64,000 bases of DNA from the NCBI RefSeq assembly GCF_001955695.1, contig NZ_CP019236.1, positions 3,348,001 through 3,412,000 of the forward strand. The letters are read 5' to 3'. The DNA comes from Rhodoferax koreense. GTDB taxonomy: Bacteria; Pseudomonadota; Gammaproteobacteria; Burkholderiales; Burkholderiaceae_C. Below the pieces are notes generated by a model. The model made no database searches. It saw only the letters and a list, made by a program, of their open reading frames with translations, and was not told where the DNA came from. Below, piece after piece: positions 10,390 to 19,069 of the stretch; positions within the stretch are counted from its first letter, which is position 1, and every line of letters begins with the position of its first letter. The position numbers and the translations under genes were made by a program.

Positions 10390-10713
10390 TCAGCTCTGAC
10401 GGCTTGCGACTGCCCACAAAAACGGGACCCAACCGACCCACTGGATTGCGTTCAAAGCCCATCTCCAGGACCGGGGCAAGTTCGACCTAACCAGTTTCCT
10501 GTGCCCGCTTACCAGAACCAACGTCAGCAGGCACAGGCCGCCGATCCCCAGGGCCACGCCTCCGATGACGTTGAGCGCGTGCCTAACCGGATCGCACTCG
10601 ACGCTCTTGAGCATCCAGGAAGCTGCTGAAAACACGGCCGCAGCAATGCCGGCGTTGCGCACGTGGTCGAACACCGCTTTGACCGGCCCGTCGTCGAATA
10701 ATTTACTGATCAT
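10390..10713 (-). CDS. Hypothetical small membrane protein
   Basis: 107 residues with about three hydrophobic segments (AGIAAAVFSAASWML, IGGVALGIGGLCLLTLVLV and AIQWVGWVPFLWAVA), so probably an inner-membrane protein. I do not recognise the family. It is the gene nearest attL and could be a prophage accessory gene expressed in the lysogen. The ATG at 10713 is the only reasonable start; no strong ribosome-binding site is seen. Confidence 0.6.
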   Translation of the reverse strand: MISKLFDDGPVKAVFDHVRNAGIAAAVFSAASWMLKSVECDPVRHALNVIGGVALGIGGLCLLTLVLVSGHRKLVRSNLPRSWRWALNAIQWVGWVPFLWAVASRQS

Positions 10714-10763
10714 GCCGGCAGTATCTCAGCCGGACGGCGCGCTTTCCGATGGCAATCTGCACA

Positions 10764-11429
10764 TCAAGCGTGGACTGGACCTGCATCGAATAAGTCGGCA
10801 ACCGACAGCCGAAGAAGCACCCTCGCCTCTTCCTGGGTCCCCACCAGCCACGTGTCCACGTCAGCCATCTCGATCGGTATCACGCTGCGCTTGTCCTGCT
10901 GGTCGGGCCCGAGCTTCGGGTCTGGCTTGTGCATGCGGCGCATCAGCGGGTGCTGGTCGGCGTTGAGGGTGAGCATGGTGTAGCTCTCGTGCACCTCGCC
11001 CGTCGCCTTGTCCGTCCAGGTATTCCACAGGCCGGCCAGGCTCCAGGGGTCTCCATCGGCGCGGCGAAATCGCCACCACTCGTTTTTCCCGCTCTCCCAG
11101 TTCGGCTCGTCGAAGTCCAGCGCCGGGATGATGCAGCGCTGGCCGCGGGCCCATGGCTGCTTGTAACTGGCCGTCTTCTCCATGTCCTCGCTGCGCGCGT
11201 TGTTCGTGCTGTACGGCAGCTTCGCAGTCTTGGCGAACCACGGGATCAGGGCCCACTGCCCGACCACAAGCTCGCGCGAATAGCCGGCGTCATCCCGCGC
11301 ACGGCGAATGAACGGTCCTGGGCTGCGCGGGAACTGCGTCGGCGGCCATAGCGGCAGCGTTTTTCCCCTGGGCGTGTTCCAGAAACGCTCGATGTCCAAA
11401 TCTTCCGGACTGGTGTAGCGGTTGCACAT
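10764..11429 (-). CDS. SOS response-associated peptidase (YedK/HMCES family)
   Basis: 221-residue SRAP-domain protein. The family forms a covalent thiazolidine link between Cys2 and abasic sites in single-stranded DNA. Cys2 follows the initiator Met (MCNRYT), Asn and Glu occur in NNARSED, and CIIPALDF starts the segment equivalent to CIIPADGF of YedK. A His in MRRMHKPDPK fits the active-site His. TAGGATGGG upstream of the ATG is a weak ribosome-binding site. The LexA box at 11451-11470 lies 22 bases upstream of the start codon, matching the family name. Phage copies may protect DNA during replication or recombination. Confidence 0.9.
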   Translation of the reverse strand: MCNRYTSPEDLDIERFWNTPRGKTLPLWPPTQFPRSPGPFIRRARDDAGYSRELVVGQWALIPWFAKTAKLPYSTNNARSEDMEKTASYKQPWARGQRCIIPALDFDEPNWESGKNEWWRFRRADGDPWSLAGLWNTWTDKATGEVHESYTMLTLNADQHPLMRRMHKPDPKLGPDQQDKRSVIPIEMADVDTWLVGTQEEARVLLRLSVADLFDAGPVHA

Positions 11430-11450
11430 GAGCCCATCCTACCGCAAAAC

Positions 11451-11470
11451 CACTGTATGCTCACACAGTG
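11451..11470. promoter_or_regulatory. LexA (SOS) box between two divergent genes
   Basis: CACTGTATGCTCACACAGTG matches the proteobacterial LexA consensus CTGT-N8-ACAG, extended to symmetric CACTGT/ACAGTG arms. It lies between the SRAP gene and the divergent gene starting at 11468, so both are probably induced by DNA damage. Confidence 0.8.
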
Positions 11471-12061
11471 GATTTTGCAGTCATCGCTCATTCGCCGGAA
11501 CGTGCCCGGCACGAGGTCACCACCGTTGAGACGTGGGGGAACCTTCGCATCACATCGTCTGTGGAAACGAAGATTCGCACGGCGCTGTTGGTGCCGCTGG
11601 GATCGCAACTGGCGGGACAGGGAACATCGAAGCTGCCGCCCCTGCAGCGCGTGCGGCTTGCGGAAGTCAGCGATGAATACGTGGTGCTCGTGGGGCGAGA
11701 GGGCGACCCGGACAGCGGGCCGGTGCGTCATTGGAGTTGCCGGCGCCCCTCCACGATGGAGTTGCAGGCCGAATACAACCGACGCAACCCGCCGACGTCA
11801 CCCGACGGCCAGTACCGGCACTGGTGGGAGCATGTGCTGGCCAATGCTCAGATCGACAAGCAACGGCTCGCGATCAACGAGGTGCAGGCCCTGCTGATGC
11901 TCCCCGACGACGTGCTCTGGCGGTTCCTGGACTGGGCGGCGGCCGACCAACGCTGCTACCTCACCGGGCCGCCCGATCACGACCACAAAGGCACGCTGTT
12001 CGTGAATAGCGAGGCTGAACGCCTGCGGTGCCTGGCGGTGAAGCAGCAGTTCGGCTGGTGA
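11468..12061 (+). CDS. Hypothetical protein, divergent from the SRAP gene
   Basis: 197 residues, unrecognised, with no signal peptide or membrane segment. The sequence is mildly acidic with several Trp residues (HWWEHVLANAQ and FLDWAAADQRCYL). The only early start in frame besides a CTG is the GTG at 11468, which overlaps the LexA box, so its mRNA may have almost no leader. It shares the SOS operator with the SRAP gene and is convergent with the large polyvalent gene, ending 25 bases from it. A role in DNA-damage response or induction is possible from position alone. Confidence 0.6.
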   Translation: MDFAVIAHSPERARHEVTTVETWGNLRITSSVETKIRTALLVPLGSQLAGQGTSKLPPLQRVRLAEVSDEYVVLVGREGDPDSGPVRHWSCRRPSTMELQAEYNRRNPPTSPDGQYRHWWEHVLANAQIDKQRLAINEVQALLMLPDDVLWRFLDWAAADQRCYLTGPPDHDHKGTLFVNSEAERLRCLAVKQQFGW

Positions 12062-12085
12062 CCCGTCCACTGGACGGCAGCAAGA

Positions 12086-15000
12086 TCACGGCGCCGCTTC
12101 GGCCGCCTTCGGCTTCATGGCGGCGCGGAGCTTGTCGCCCAGCGTGGGCGCCGAGGTCGAGCGCTCCATCTCCTTGATCGCATCGTTCAACGCCGTCATG
12201 TTCTGCACGCGGGCGTCGTCGATCTGCTTCGTCATGGCCGGATCGCCCACGGTCTGAACCGCAATCTTGTTCAACGCCGAGACCTTGCTCTGGATGGTGT
12301 TGACGGCCTTGGCCATCACGACATCCGGGTTCTCGTCCATGAACTTCTGCAGCGCCTCGCGGTCGCCTGCCTTGGCCATCGCCTTGAACGAGCTGTCGAG
12401 GGTCTTCAGCCGCTTCGTGGACTCGTAGTACCGGCTGGTCTGCACCTGGTCGGGGTCGACCTCACCATAGAACCGGCCGAGCACCGGGATCTGGCTGGGC
12501 TTGACCGGCTCGCCGCGGCTGGCGGCCGTGCTGGCGTTCACGCTCTTCTCGATCTCGCGCAGCACGCCGCCGCCCACGGTCTGCGCGATGTAGCGCAAGC
12601 GCTCCGGCGTCGGGCTGACCACGCCGGCCTCGTAGTCGGTGCCGCCGGCGATGGCGTTCAAGGCCTTGCTGATGCCGATGTATGCCTGGCCCGTCGTGGT
12701 CCGCATGGTGCTTTCCTTGGCCCGGGCCACACCCGGCCGGCCGTCGGTCTCACCGCCGTAGCTCTGCTTCTCGATTGTGCCGCCCGCGAAATTCTTGTTG
12801 AATCCGATCTCGATCAGCGGGTCAACGAGCGTCGGCGCTACGGTTTTCAGAGCACCGTCGGCCGTGAAGATGTTGCCGCCCCCCAGCGGATTGAAGGTGC
12901 CGGCAATCTCGCCGATCGCGCCGGTGATGCGCTTGGCGACCTGTTTCCCACCGTTCAACACCAGCTCGGTGACGACGCGCCCCGTGTTCGGCACCCACAG
13001 GAAACCCAGCGGCATCGGGATGCTGACGTATCGCTTTTCCTTGGCGCCGAACACCGGGATGATCAGCGCCCGCGTCTTCACGAATTCCGGGATCTCGTCG
13101 TCGTCATAGCCGGCCGCGGCCAGCATCAGCGCCTGGATGACGCCCAGCGCCAGGCCACCGGCAATGATCTTGGCGCCCGTGGGCCCGGTGAGCGTGCGCA
13201 GCGCGCGCTCGGAGCCCTGCACGCTGGCATTGAAGAAGGCGTACAGCGGGCCGATCTCGCGCCCCGCCCTGCCCTTGCGGTTGAAGTCCACCGTCAGCTC
13301 ACGGCCGAGGCGCGCGGCCTGGCCCCGGCTCATGCCGTTGTCCAGCGCCACCTTGTAGGCCGACAGCCGGACGCCGTTCTCCATCGAGGTGTTGAAGCCT
13401 TCGAGCAGCTCGAGCGCGGCGTGCGCGTACAGCGATGGCGACAGCTTGCCCCGGCCGACGGCCGCGAGTTCCTTCTCGATGGCTGCGGCGCGGTCGTTGG
13501 CGTCCCGGAAGTTCTCTTTGTACCCGGTCTGGCCGCCGTCGGCCACGAATTGCCGGTACAGGTCGCCCCATGGATTGCCCTTACTGTTGCCGGCCAGTTC
13601 CCGCGCGATGCCCTGGATCGCGAACGGCACGCCGGCGATGACCCGCGTCGAATGGCCGCGCAGCGCCGTGCTGCCCAGGTTGATCGCGCCTTCGAACACA
13701 TCGCGCGTCAGGTTGGCCAAGCCGAAGGCCGGGTTGTACTGCGTGTTCACGGCGGCCAGCCATCGCGTGGCCTTGCCGATGATGCTGTTGGCCAGGTCGA
13801 GCTTGGTCAGGCCGTCGAGGTTCTTCAGGCTTTCCGCCAGGCGCTGCCCGCGCTCGCCGGTGGTGTTCAGCATCAGCACGCGGTCCTCGCCGTTCACCTT
13901 CAGCGGGATGGCGCCGGGCAGGCTCTTGTACAGCGGGTTCGGCCGGTCGGTCATCTTGCCGGTCACCGGGTCGACGGTGCGGATGGTGGGCACCCCCTCC
14001 ATGCCGACCTGTGCCGTCATCGGATCCACGCCCATGGCCTGCAGTTCGGCGCCGATGGATGCCGCGGTCATGCTGGGCTTGATGGTGGTCCAGAATTCCG
14101 GGTTCGGATGTGATAGCGCCTGGCCATACAGCGCCAGCGCCACGCGGTTCTTCTCGGCCCGGGTGATGGCGGCCTCGCGCTGCATCAGCACGTGGGCCAG
14201 GATGTTCGTCACCTCCTTGGTGCTGCCGGTGGCGCGCTTGCTGGCGCTGCCCTTCACGGTGAAGCCGGATCCCGTCGGATGCGGTGCGCCGGCGGCGGCC
14301 TCGTCGCGGAACATCGGGACGTAGTTTTTGTAGGCCGCCGTCCAGGCGTCGATGGTCTCCTGTTTTTCCAGGCCCTCGGCCACCAGCAGCTCGCGCGTGC
14401 CCGCGGTGATGGCGTCCACCCGGGCCGCCAGCGCCTTCAGCAGCACCATGCGCTGCGGCGAGATGCCGGCCAGATACGCCGCGGCGTTGGCCGTGGTCAT
14501 CAGGTCACCCTTGGTGTTGGTACCGGCGCCGCCGTCCGGCATGTTCGGGTTCACTTTCGCCACCTGTACGTTGCGCTCTTCGGCGCCGCGCGCGTGAAGG
14601 TAGTCGGCGAGCTCGTCCATCGACACCTTGTTGCGCGACATGGCCTGCAGCAGCGGCTTGGCCTCGCTATCCAGGAAGCTCTGGCTGCGATACGCTACGC
14701 GGCCGGGGTACAGGGTCTCGGCCAGCCGGGCGTCGAACTCCTCCTTGATCTGCTGGCCGGACTGCTCGATCGCGGTCTGCACGCGCTTCAGGTCGACGCG
14801 ACCGTCCTGCAGCTCGTAGATGATCCGGTCGATGCGGGTCGGCTCCGGGGTGCTCCAGATGTTCGGCTGGAACAAGCTGGCTTGACCTGTATTGCCGTTG
14901 CCAGGGCCGCGAGCGAACGCGCCGTCCACTTCCTCACCCCGTTGAAATGCTTCTCCCAGTTCCCTCGGCTGCGCCATGCGGCCACCGGTGCGGGAGCCGA

Positions 15001-17419
15001 CCTGCAAGCCCTGTTGCGCCGACACCAGCATGCCGTGGAGCTCGGCCATGGTGAAAGGCACCTTGATGCCCATCGTCTCGCGCAGCCATTGCGCCAGACG
15101 CGCATAGGCCTGCTTCACGAAGCCGAAGCCCGGGCGGAACTGGCCACTCGCGTCCACCGCGTCCTCGACCACCTTGGCGGCGATCTCGTCTGCTTCCTGC
15201 GTCGGGTTCAGGTTGAAGTCGCCGGCCTCGTCGACGTAGGTCTCGCGGACGTAGCGGGCAATCTCGGAGAGCGGCTTGTTCCCGGTCTTGATCGCCATCT
15301 GGATCTGCCGCGTCAACTTGGCGAACTCGGTATTGCCCAGCGCCGTGCGCAGACCGTGGTGCGCGATCGCCTCGTGCGCCAGGGTCTTGGCCACGTCCTC
15401 GGGCGAATGCATATTGCGCGCCACGATCCAGACCTGGCCGTTGTAGAACCCCCGCGTGTCGTAGGGGGCGTGCACGGGCAGGTCCAGGCGCTTTGCAACC
15501 ACGCGCACCGGCGGCATGTTGGACCAGCCGGCCGTGATGTCAGCCACGATCTGCTTCACCTGGTTGACGGGCATGCCGCCCAGCGGCGCCGTGTCGCCGT
15601 CGCGGGAGAACAGCGCGATGTTGCCGTCGGCGTCCTCCTTGGTCTGCACGGTATGGAAGAAGTTGTCGAACGCGGCGCGCACGGCGGGCATTTCGGCCAT
15701 CGCCGGGTATGGGAACGATGGGGGCGCTTCCTTGCCCAGTGCGGCGGCTCGGGCATTCTCTTCCATGTCCCACGCCTCGGCGTTCACCACGTTGGCCAGG
15801 TAGTCGTTGGCGGCGCCCTGGTCCTGCAGCTTGGCCACGACGTAGCTTTCGAACGACCGGGCCGACAACTCGAGTGGCGTGTCCCAGTAGGGCTTGCCGC
15901 GGCGCTTGTCCAGTTCCCGCGAGCGATCGCGCAGGCCCTTGGCTTGGGTCGCAGCGCTGACGGCGCGGAAGGCGGCCTGCATCTCGGCGCGAAGCTCATC
16001 GATCGCGCCACCGTCCGTGGCATACCCGCCGCCGCCGCTTTCCTTGGCGAAGTAGTTGTCGAGGGCGTGCCACCACTCGTGCGCCAGCGAGCCTGGCCCG
16101 CCCGCCTTGGTCAGGTTGATCACCACGGTGCCGGGCTCGTAGTGCGCGGCCGGCGCGTTCTTGCCGCCGCGGCCGCGCGCGCCGAAGGCCAGTCCGAGCC
16201 GGCCGCCGAGCGACAGCGCCCGGGCCGGAATGCCGAGCACGGCCGCCATGTCCATCAGGGCGTCGTAGGTCTCGTTGAGGTCGGACTGCCGGCGCCCCTG
16301 CTCGACGTAGTTGCCGAACTGCACGCCGCGGAAGCCGAACGTGTCCGCGAAGTTGTTGGGCGTGACGGGCGCACCGTTGCGGTGATCGTCGCCGACGCGC
16401 GGCTGGTTGTCGGGCCGGCGCTCGAGCGGCGTCTGCTTGTACTTCGCCAGCAGGGCGTCCAGCTCGGCGCCGTTGTTGGCCATGAACTCGCGCGCGGCCT
16501 TCAGGTCGGGCAGGGTTTTCAGGTCGATGGTCTCGCGTCCGATCTTCTTGCCGATGATGTAGTCGGTACCGGCGCTGCGCCGGCGATAGATCTGGTACTG
16601 CGGCTGACCCTTGGCCTTGGTGCCCAGGTCGAGCATGTCCAGCTTAGCCTTGAAGTTCGCCATAGCCTCGGCGCGCGTGTCGCCACTGGCCAGCTCCCGG
16701 GGCCAGTTGCCGAAAGCCGTCGCCTTCGCCTTCTGCGAAACCGTCCAGATGATTTTCGCCGGGCTGTATGCCTTGCCCTGGTACATGCTGTACGCGGCGC
16801 TGCTGACCTCGATGCCCTTGAACGATCGAGCGTGGCCCAGGTCCTCGTACAGGTCGATGTTCGCGCCGATGTCGCGCATCGAACCGCCCGGGCGGACGAA
16901 CGGCTCCACCGCGTCGCGCTTCCACAGCCCGCTGGCCAGCTTCTCGGCGAAGTTCCGCTTGGTCTCCACGTCGCTGACCCAGCGCTTCAACTTCCAACTG
17001 TTCTGCGGCTTGGTCGGCACGCTGTCGCGCACGGCATGCAGGAAGGCGACGGTCCAGGGGTCAGTACCGGCGTCGAGCAGCTTCTGGTAGTCCGGCTCCG
17101 GCCAAGACTTGGACAGCGGCTCGGCCGATACGCTCACGTCGCCCGCTTCCTTGAGGACGGTCGCATAGTCCTTTCGGGCACCGGCCAACTTCTCGCCGAA
17201 GTCGTCGATCTTCGCAGGCGCTGGGGCCGATACCGGTTTCGCCGCGGGCTTGGCCAGGAGCGCTTCGACAGCAGCGATCTGCTCGTCGACGGCTTGAGCC
17301 TCGGCGACGGCCTGGTCGGTACCGTCGGCCTGCAGGGCGGCGGCCCGCGCTTCGATGGCCTCCCGGTCTTGGGTGCGCAAGGCTGCGCCTGCCTTGGAGA
17401 GGCATCGTTTCAGGGACAT
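12086..17419 (-). CDS. Giant polyvalent virion protein with two metallopeptidase-like domains and LPD38
   Basis: 1777 residues. A zinc-peptidase motif LAHEWWHALDNYF occurs near residue 445, in the style of the domains found in phage polyvalent proteins. A second HExxH-like motif, LAHEAIAHHGLR, lies near residue 680. From about residue 1213 the segment AVNTQYNPAFGLANLTRD starts a region matching LPD38 (large polyvalent protein-associated domain 38). Polyvalent proteins are thought to be packaged and injected with phage DNA to act early in the host. GGAG lies before the ATG at 17419. It is the last gene of the late transcript. Confidence 0.85.
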   Translation of the reverse strand: MSLKRCLSKAGAALRTQDREAIEARAAALQADGTDQAVAEAQAVDEQIAAVEALLAKPAAKPVSAPAPAKIDDFGEKLAGARKDYATVLKEAGDVSVSAEPLSKSWPEPDYQKLLDAGTDPWTVAFLHAVRDSVPTKPQNSWKLKRWVSDVETKRNFAEKLASGLWKRDAVEPFVRPGGSMRDIGANIDLYEDLGHARSFKGIEVSSAAYSMYQGKAYSPAKIIWTVSQKAKATAFGNWPRELASGDTRAEAMANFKAKLDMLDLGTKAKGQPQYQIYRRRSAGTDYIIGKKIGRETIDLKTLPDLKAAREFMANNGAELDALLAKYKQTPLERRPDNQPRVGDDHRNGAPVTPNNFADTFGFRGVQFGNYVEQGRRQSDLNETYDALMDMAAVLGIPARALSLGGRLGLAFGARGRGGKNAPAAHYEPGTVVINLTKAGGPGSLAHEWWHALDNYFAKESGGGGYATDGGAIDELRAEMQAAFRAVSAATQAKGLRDRSRELDKRRGKPYWDTPLELSARSFESYVVAKLQDQGAANDYLANVVNAEAWDMEENARAAALGKEAPPSFPYPAMAEMPAVRAAFDNFFHTVQTKEDADGNIALFSRDGDTAPLGGMPVNQVKQIVADITAGWSNMPPVRVVAKRLDLPVHAPYDTRGFYNGQVWIVARNMHSPEDVAKTLAHEAIAHHGLRTALGNTEFAKLTRQIQMAIKTGNKPLSEIARYVRETYVDEAGDFNLNPTQEADEIAAKVVEDAVDASGQFRPGFGFVKQAYARLAQWLRETMGIKVPFTMAELHGMLVSAQQGLQVGSRTGGRMAQPRELGEAFQRGEEVDGAFARGPGNGNTGQASLFQPNIWSTPEPTRIDRIIYELQDGRVDLKRVQTAIEQSGQQIKEEFDARLAETLYPGRVAYRSQSFLDSEAKPLLQAMSRNKVSMDELADYLHARGAEERNVQVAKVNPNMPDGGAGTNTKGDLMTTANAAAYLAGISPQRMVLLKALAARVDAITAGTRELLVAEGLEKQETIDAWTAAYKNYVPMFRDEAAAGAPHPTGSGFTVKGSASKRATGSTKEVTNILAHVLMQREAAITRAEKNRVALALYGQALSHPNPEFWTTIKPSMTAASIGAELQAMGVDPMTAQVGMEGVPTIRTVDPVTGKMTDRPNPLYKSLPGAIPLKVNGEDRVLMLNTTGERGQRLAESLKNLDGLTKLDLANSIIGKATRWLAAVNTQYNPAFGLANLTRDVFEGAINLGSTALRGHSTRVIAGVPFAIQGIARELAGNSKGNPWGDLYRQFVADGGQTGYKENFRDANDRAAAIEKELAAVGRGKLSPSLYAHAALELLEGFNTSMENGVRLSAYKVALDNGMSRGQAARLGRELTVDFNRKGRAGREIGPLYAFFNASVQGSERALRTLTGPTGAKIIAGGLALGVIQALMLAAAGYDDDEIPEFVKTRALIIPVFGAKEKRYVSIPMPLGFLWVPNTGRVVTELVLNGGKQVAKRITGAIGEIAGTFNPLGGGNIFTADGALKTVAPTLVDPLIEIGFNKNFAGGTIEKQSYGGETDGRPGVARAKESTMRTTTGQAYIGISKALNAIAGGTDYEAGVVSPTPERLRYIAQTVGGGVLREIEKSVNASTAASRGEPVKPSQIPVLGRFYGEVDPDQVQTSRYYESTKRLKTLDSSFKAMAKAGDREALQKFMDENPDVVMAKAVNTIQSKVSALNKIAVQTVGDPAMTKQIDDARVQNMTALNDAIKEMERSTSAPTLGDKLRAAMKPKAAEAAP

Positions 17420-17443
17420 GGAATCTCCGGTGGATGAGAGCGA

Positions 17444-17809
17444 TCAGAACTCGACGTCGAGGCTTTCCGACTCGCGGATCAGGACGGTGCGTCGCACCTG
17501 CCCATCGAACGTGGTGGGCGGGCGCTGTTGCGGCACCCGGTGGCGGGGGATGAACTCCTCGATCGCGATCCGCGTGCGCGACTTGCTGCGCGCACCGCGC
17601 ACGACCGACACGTGGGGGAACCAGCCGCTCGACGACTTGTGGAGCATCAGGCCGTCCCCCGCGTCGTAGCTGGAATTGCGAACGGCCCAGGTGAAGCAGT
17701 TGTCCTTCACCGGGAGACCGCGCCATTGACGCCAGCGGCCGGCGGCCAGCCAGACGCAGCACATCGCGCATAGCAGTGCGGTGGCCAACAAAGCTTTGAT
17801 CGTGCGCAT
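17444..17809 (-). CDS. Hypothetical exported or membrane-anchored phage protein
   Basis: 121 residues. The N-terminus MRTIKALLATALLCAMCCVWLAAG is a signal peptide or membrane anchor; the rest is polar and basic with no recognised domain. It sits between the giant polyvalent gene and a terminator, so it may have its own promoter or be read through from the late transcript. Function unknown. Confidence 0.6.
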   Translation of the reverse strand: MRTIKALLATALLCAMCCVWLAAGRWRQWRGLPVKDNCFTWAVRNSSYDAGDGLMLHKSSSGWFPHVSVVRGARSKSRTRIAIEEFIPRHRVPQQRPPTTFDGQVRRTVLIRESESLDVEF

Positions 17810-17821
17810 GGTGGCCTTTCA

Positions 17822-17850
17822 GAAACGAAAAAGCCACCCGAAGGTGGCTC
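17822..17850 (-). terminator. Intrinsic terminator after the acyltransferase gene
   Basis: AGCCACC/GGTGGCT hairpin (17832-17849) followed on the minus strand by CTTTTTCGTTTC. The gene at 17893-18978 would be terminated here. Confidence 0.82.
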
Positions 17851-17892
17851 AGAATGCCTGGGAAGATTGGGTGGGCCCACCCTAGTTTTCAC

Positions 17893-18978
17893 TTAGGACG
17901 GTTTCACTCCAGCAAGTCTCGAAAGCAGGAATCTATTTTTTTTCAACGAAAGTGCCGGTTTCTCAATCAGGTGCCAACTTAGCACCCCCGCCGACACTGA
18001 AAGCACAAGTGAGATAAAGAATAGCTTCCAAGGACCATTTGCAAATCCGAAATGCACCACGAGTTTCTGTATGGGCCACGCGTAGAGATAAACGCCATAT
18101 GAAATATCTGGCAGATTTTCAATAAACTTAGGTTTGCCGCTCTTGAAGCCGACGCCTAGCACCAAATAGGCGCCCGCACTTGCTAACGCTATTTCAGCCG
18201 TATACCGGTAGGTCAGGCCCGCGATTAACAGACAGGCTGCCAATGCCAGCCACTTCCAACTTGCATTGCGATGCAGATCCAGCAGTCCTATCACGGCGCC
18301 ACTGAGAAACATAGGAAGCAGTCTCAAGAGCATCACTCGGTCGCCGCCACGTATCGCACCTACAGCCGAGGCATCCGCGTAGCCAACTCTGAAAATGAGA
18401 AACGCGGCCAATGACAAGATCCACAACGACACCATGATGAAGGACCTGTTGATGATTGACATCAGTCCCAACAACAGCACCAGCAGGTAGCAAACAAATT
18501 CGTACCTGATGCTCCACAGCGAACCATTAACATCTGGAAAAAACGATCCTTCAAACGTTGGAGGTGCGTTCGGCTGAGTTAGATTTAGGACATTCGATGC
18601 CAAGCTCAGCATATTCAATTGAGATAAATACGACACTCCGTTAGTCGAGCCGATCCATCCCGCGATAAAAACCGAAAAAAGGAATGCAACTACGAAGCCA
18701 GGAATAATCCTCAATATCCTCTTCTTCAAATACGGCAGCACTCGGGGTTCCGACAACCAACTTCTCGATATTAAAAAACCGCTAAGTATGAAGAAACAGT
18801 CGACAGCAACCTCGCCCAACGTCAACGTTCCAAACAAAGCGAAGAGCGGCTCGCCCGCATTGCTCCCCATTGTCAAAGGGAATGAGTGCGAGAGCAGCAC
18901 CGCAGTGGCGAACACCAACCGTTGGACGTCAAGGTTGTTTGTGGAATGGGTAGGCGGATTTGGCATGCGAGGCATCAT
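17893..18978 (-). CDS. Acyltransferase 3 family O-acetyltransferase (probable serotype conversion)
   Basis: 361-residue multi-spanning membrane protein of the OafA/NodX acyltransferase-3 family, which acetylates surface polysaccharides using cytoplasmic acetyl donors. Family marks include an early His (LLSHSFPL), FFILSGFLISRSW, RILRIIPGF and about ten hydrophobic segments. Its base composition is much lower in G+C than its neighbours, and codon use differs, indicating recent transfer. It ends just before its own terminator. In a prophage such a gene usually modifies O-antigen to block further phage adsorption (inferred). Starts at 18978, 18975 or 18966 are all possible. Confidence 0.88.
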   Translation of the reverse strand: MMPRMPNPPTHSTNNLDVQRLVFATAVLLSHSFPLTMGSNAGEPLFALFGTLTLGEVAVDCFFILSGFLISRSWLSEPRVLPYLKKRILRIIPGFVVAFLFSVFIAGWIGSTNGVSYLSQLNMLSLASNVLNLTQPNAPPTFEGSFFPDVNGSLWSIRYEFVCYLLVLLLGLMSIINRSFIMVSLWILSLAAFLIFRVGYADASAVGAIRGGDRVMLLRLLPMFLSGAVIGLLDLHRNASWKWLALAACLLIAGLTYRYTAEIALASAGAYLVLGVGFKSGKPKFIENLPDISYGVYLYAWPIQKLVVHFGFANGPWKLFFISLVLSVSAGVLSWHLIEKPALSLKKNRFLLSRLAGVKPS

Positions 18979-19069
18979 AGGCTGCTATTGCCTATACGAG
19001 ATGACGCGGAATGCAAGTTCAGTGCCAATCCGGCGTTGACAACTTGCATGACGCATCGCCCTCAAACGG

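Noticed and set aside
14192..17437. 1081-codon plus-strand frame opposite the giant polyvalent gene
   Set aside because: Artefact of high GC; no family features, and the minus strand encodes recognisable domains.
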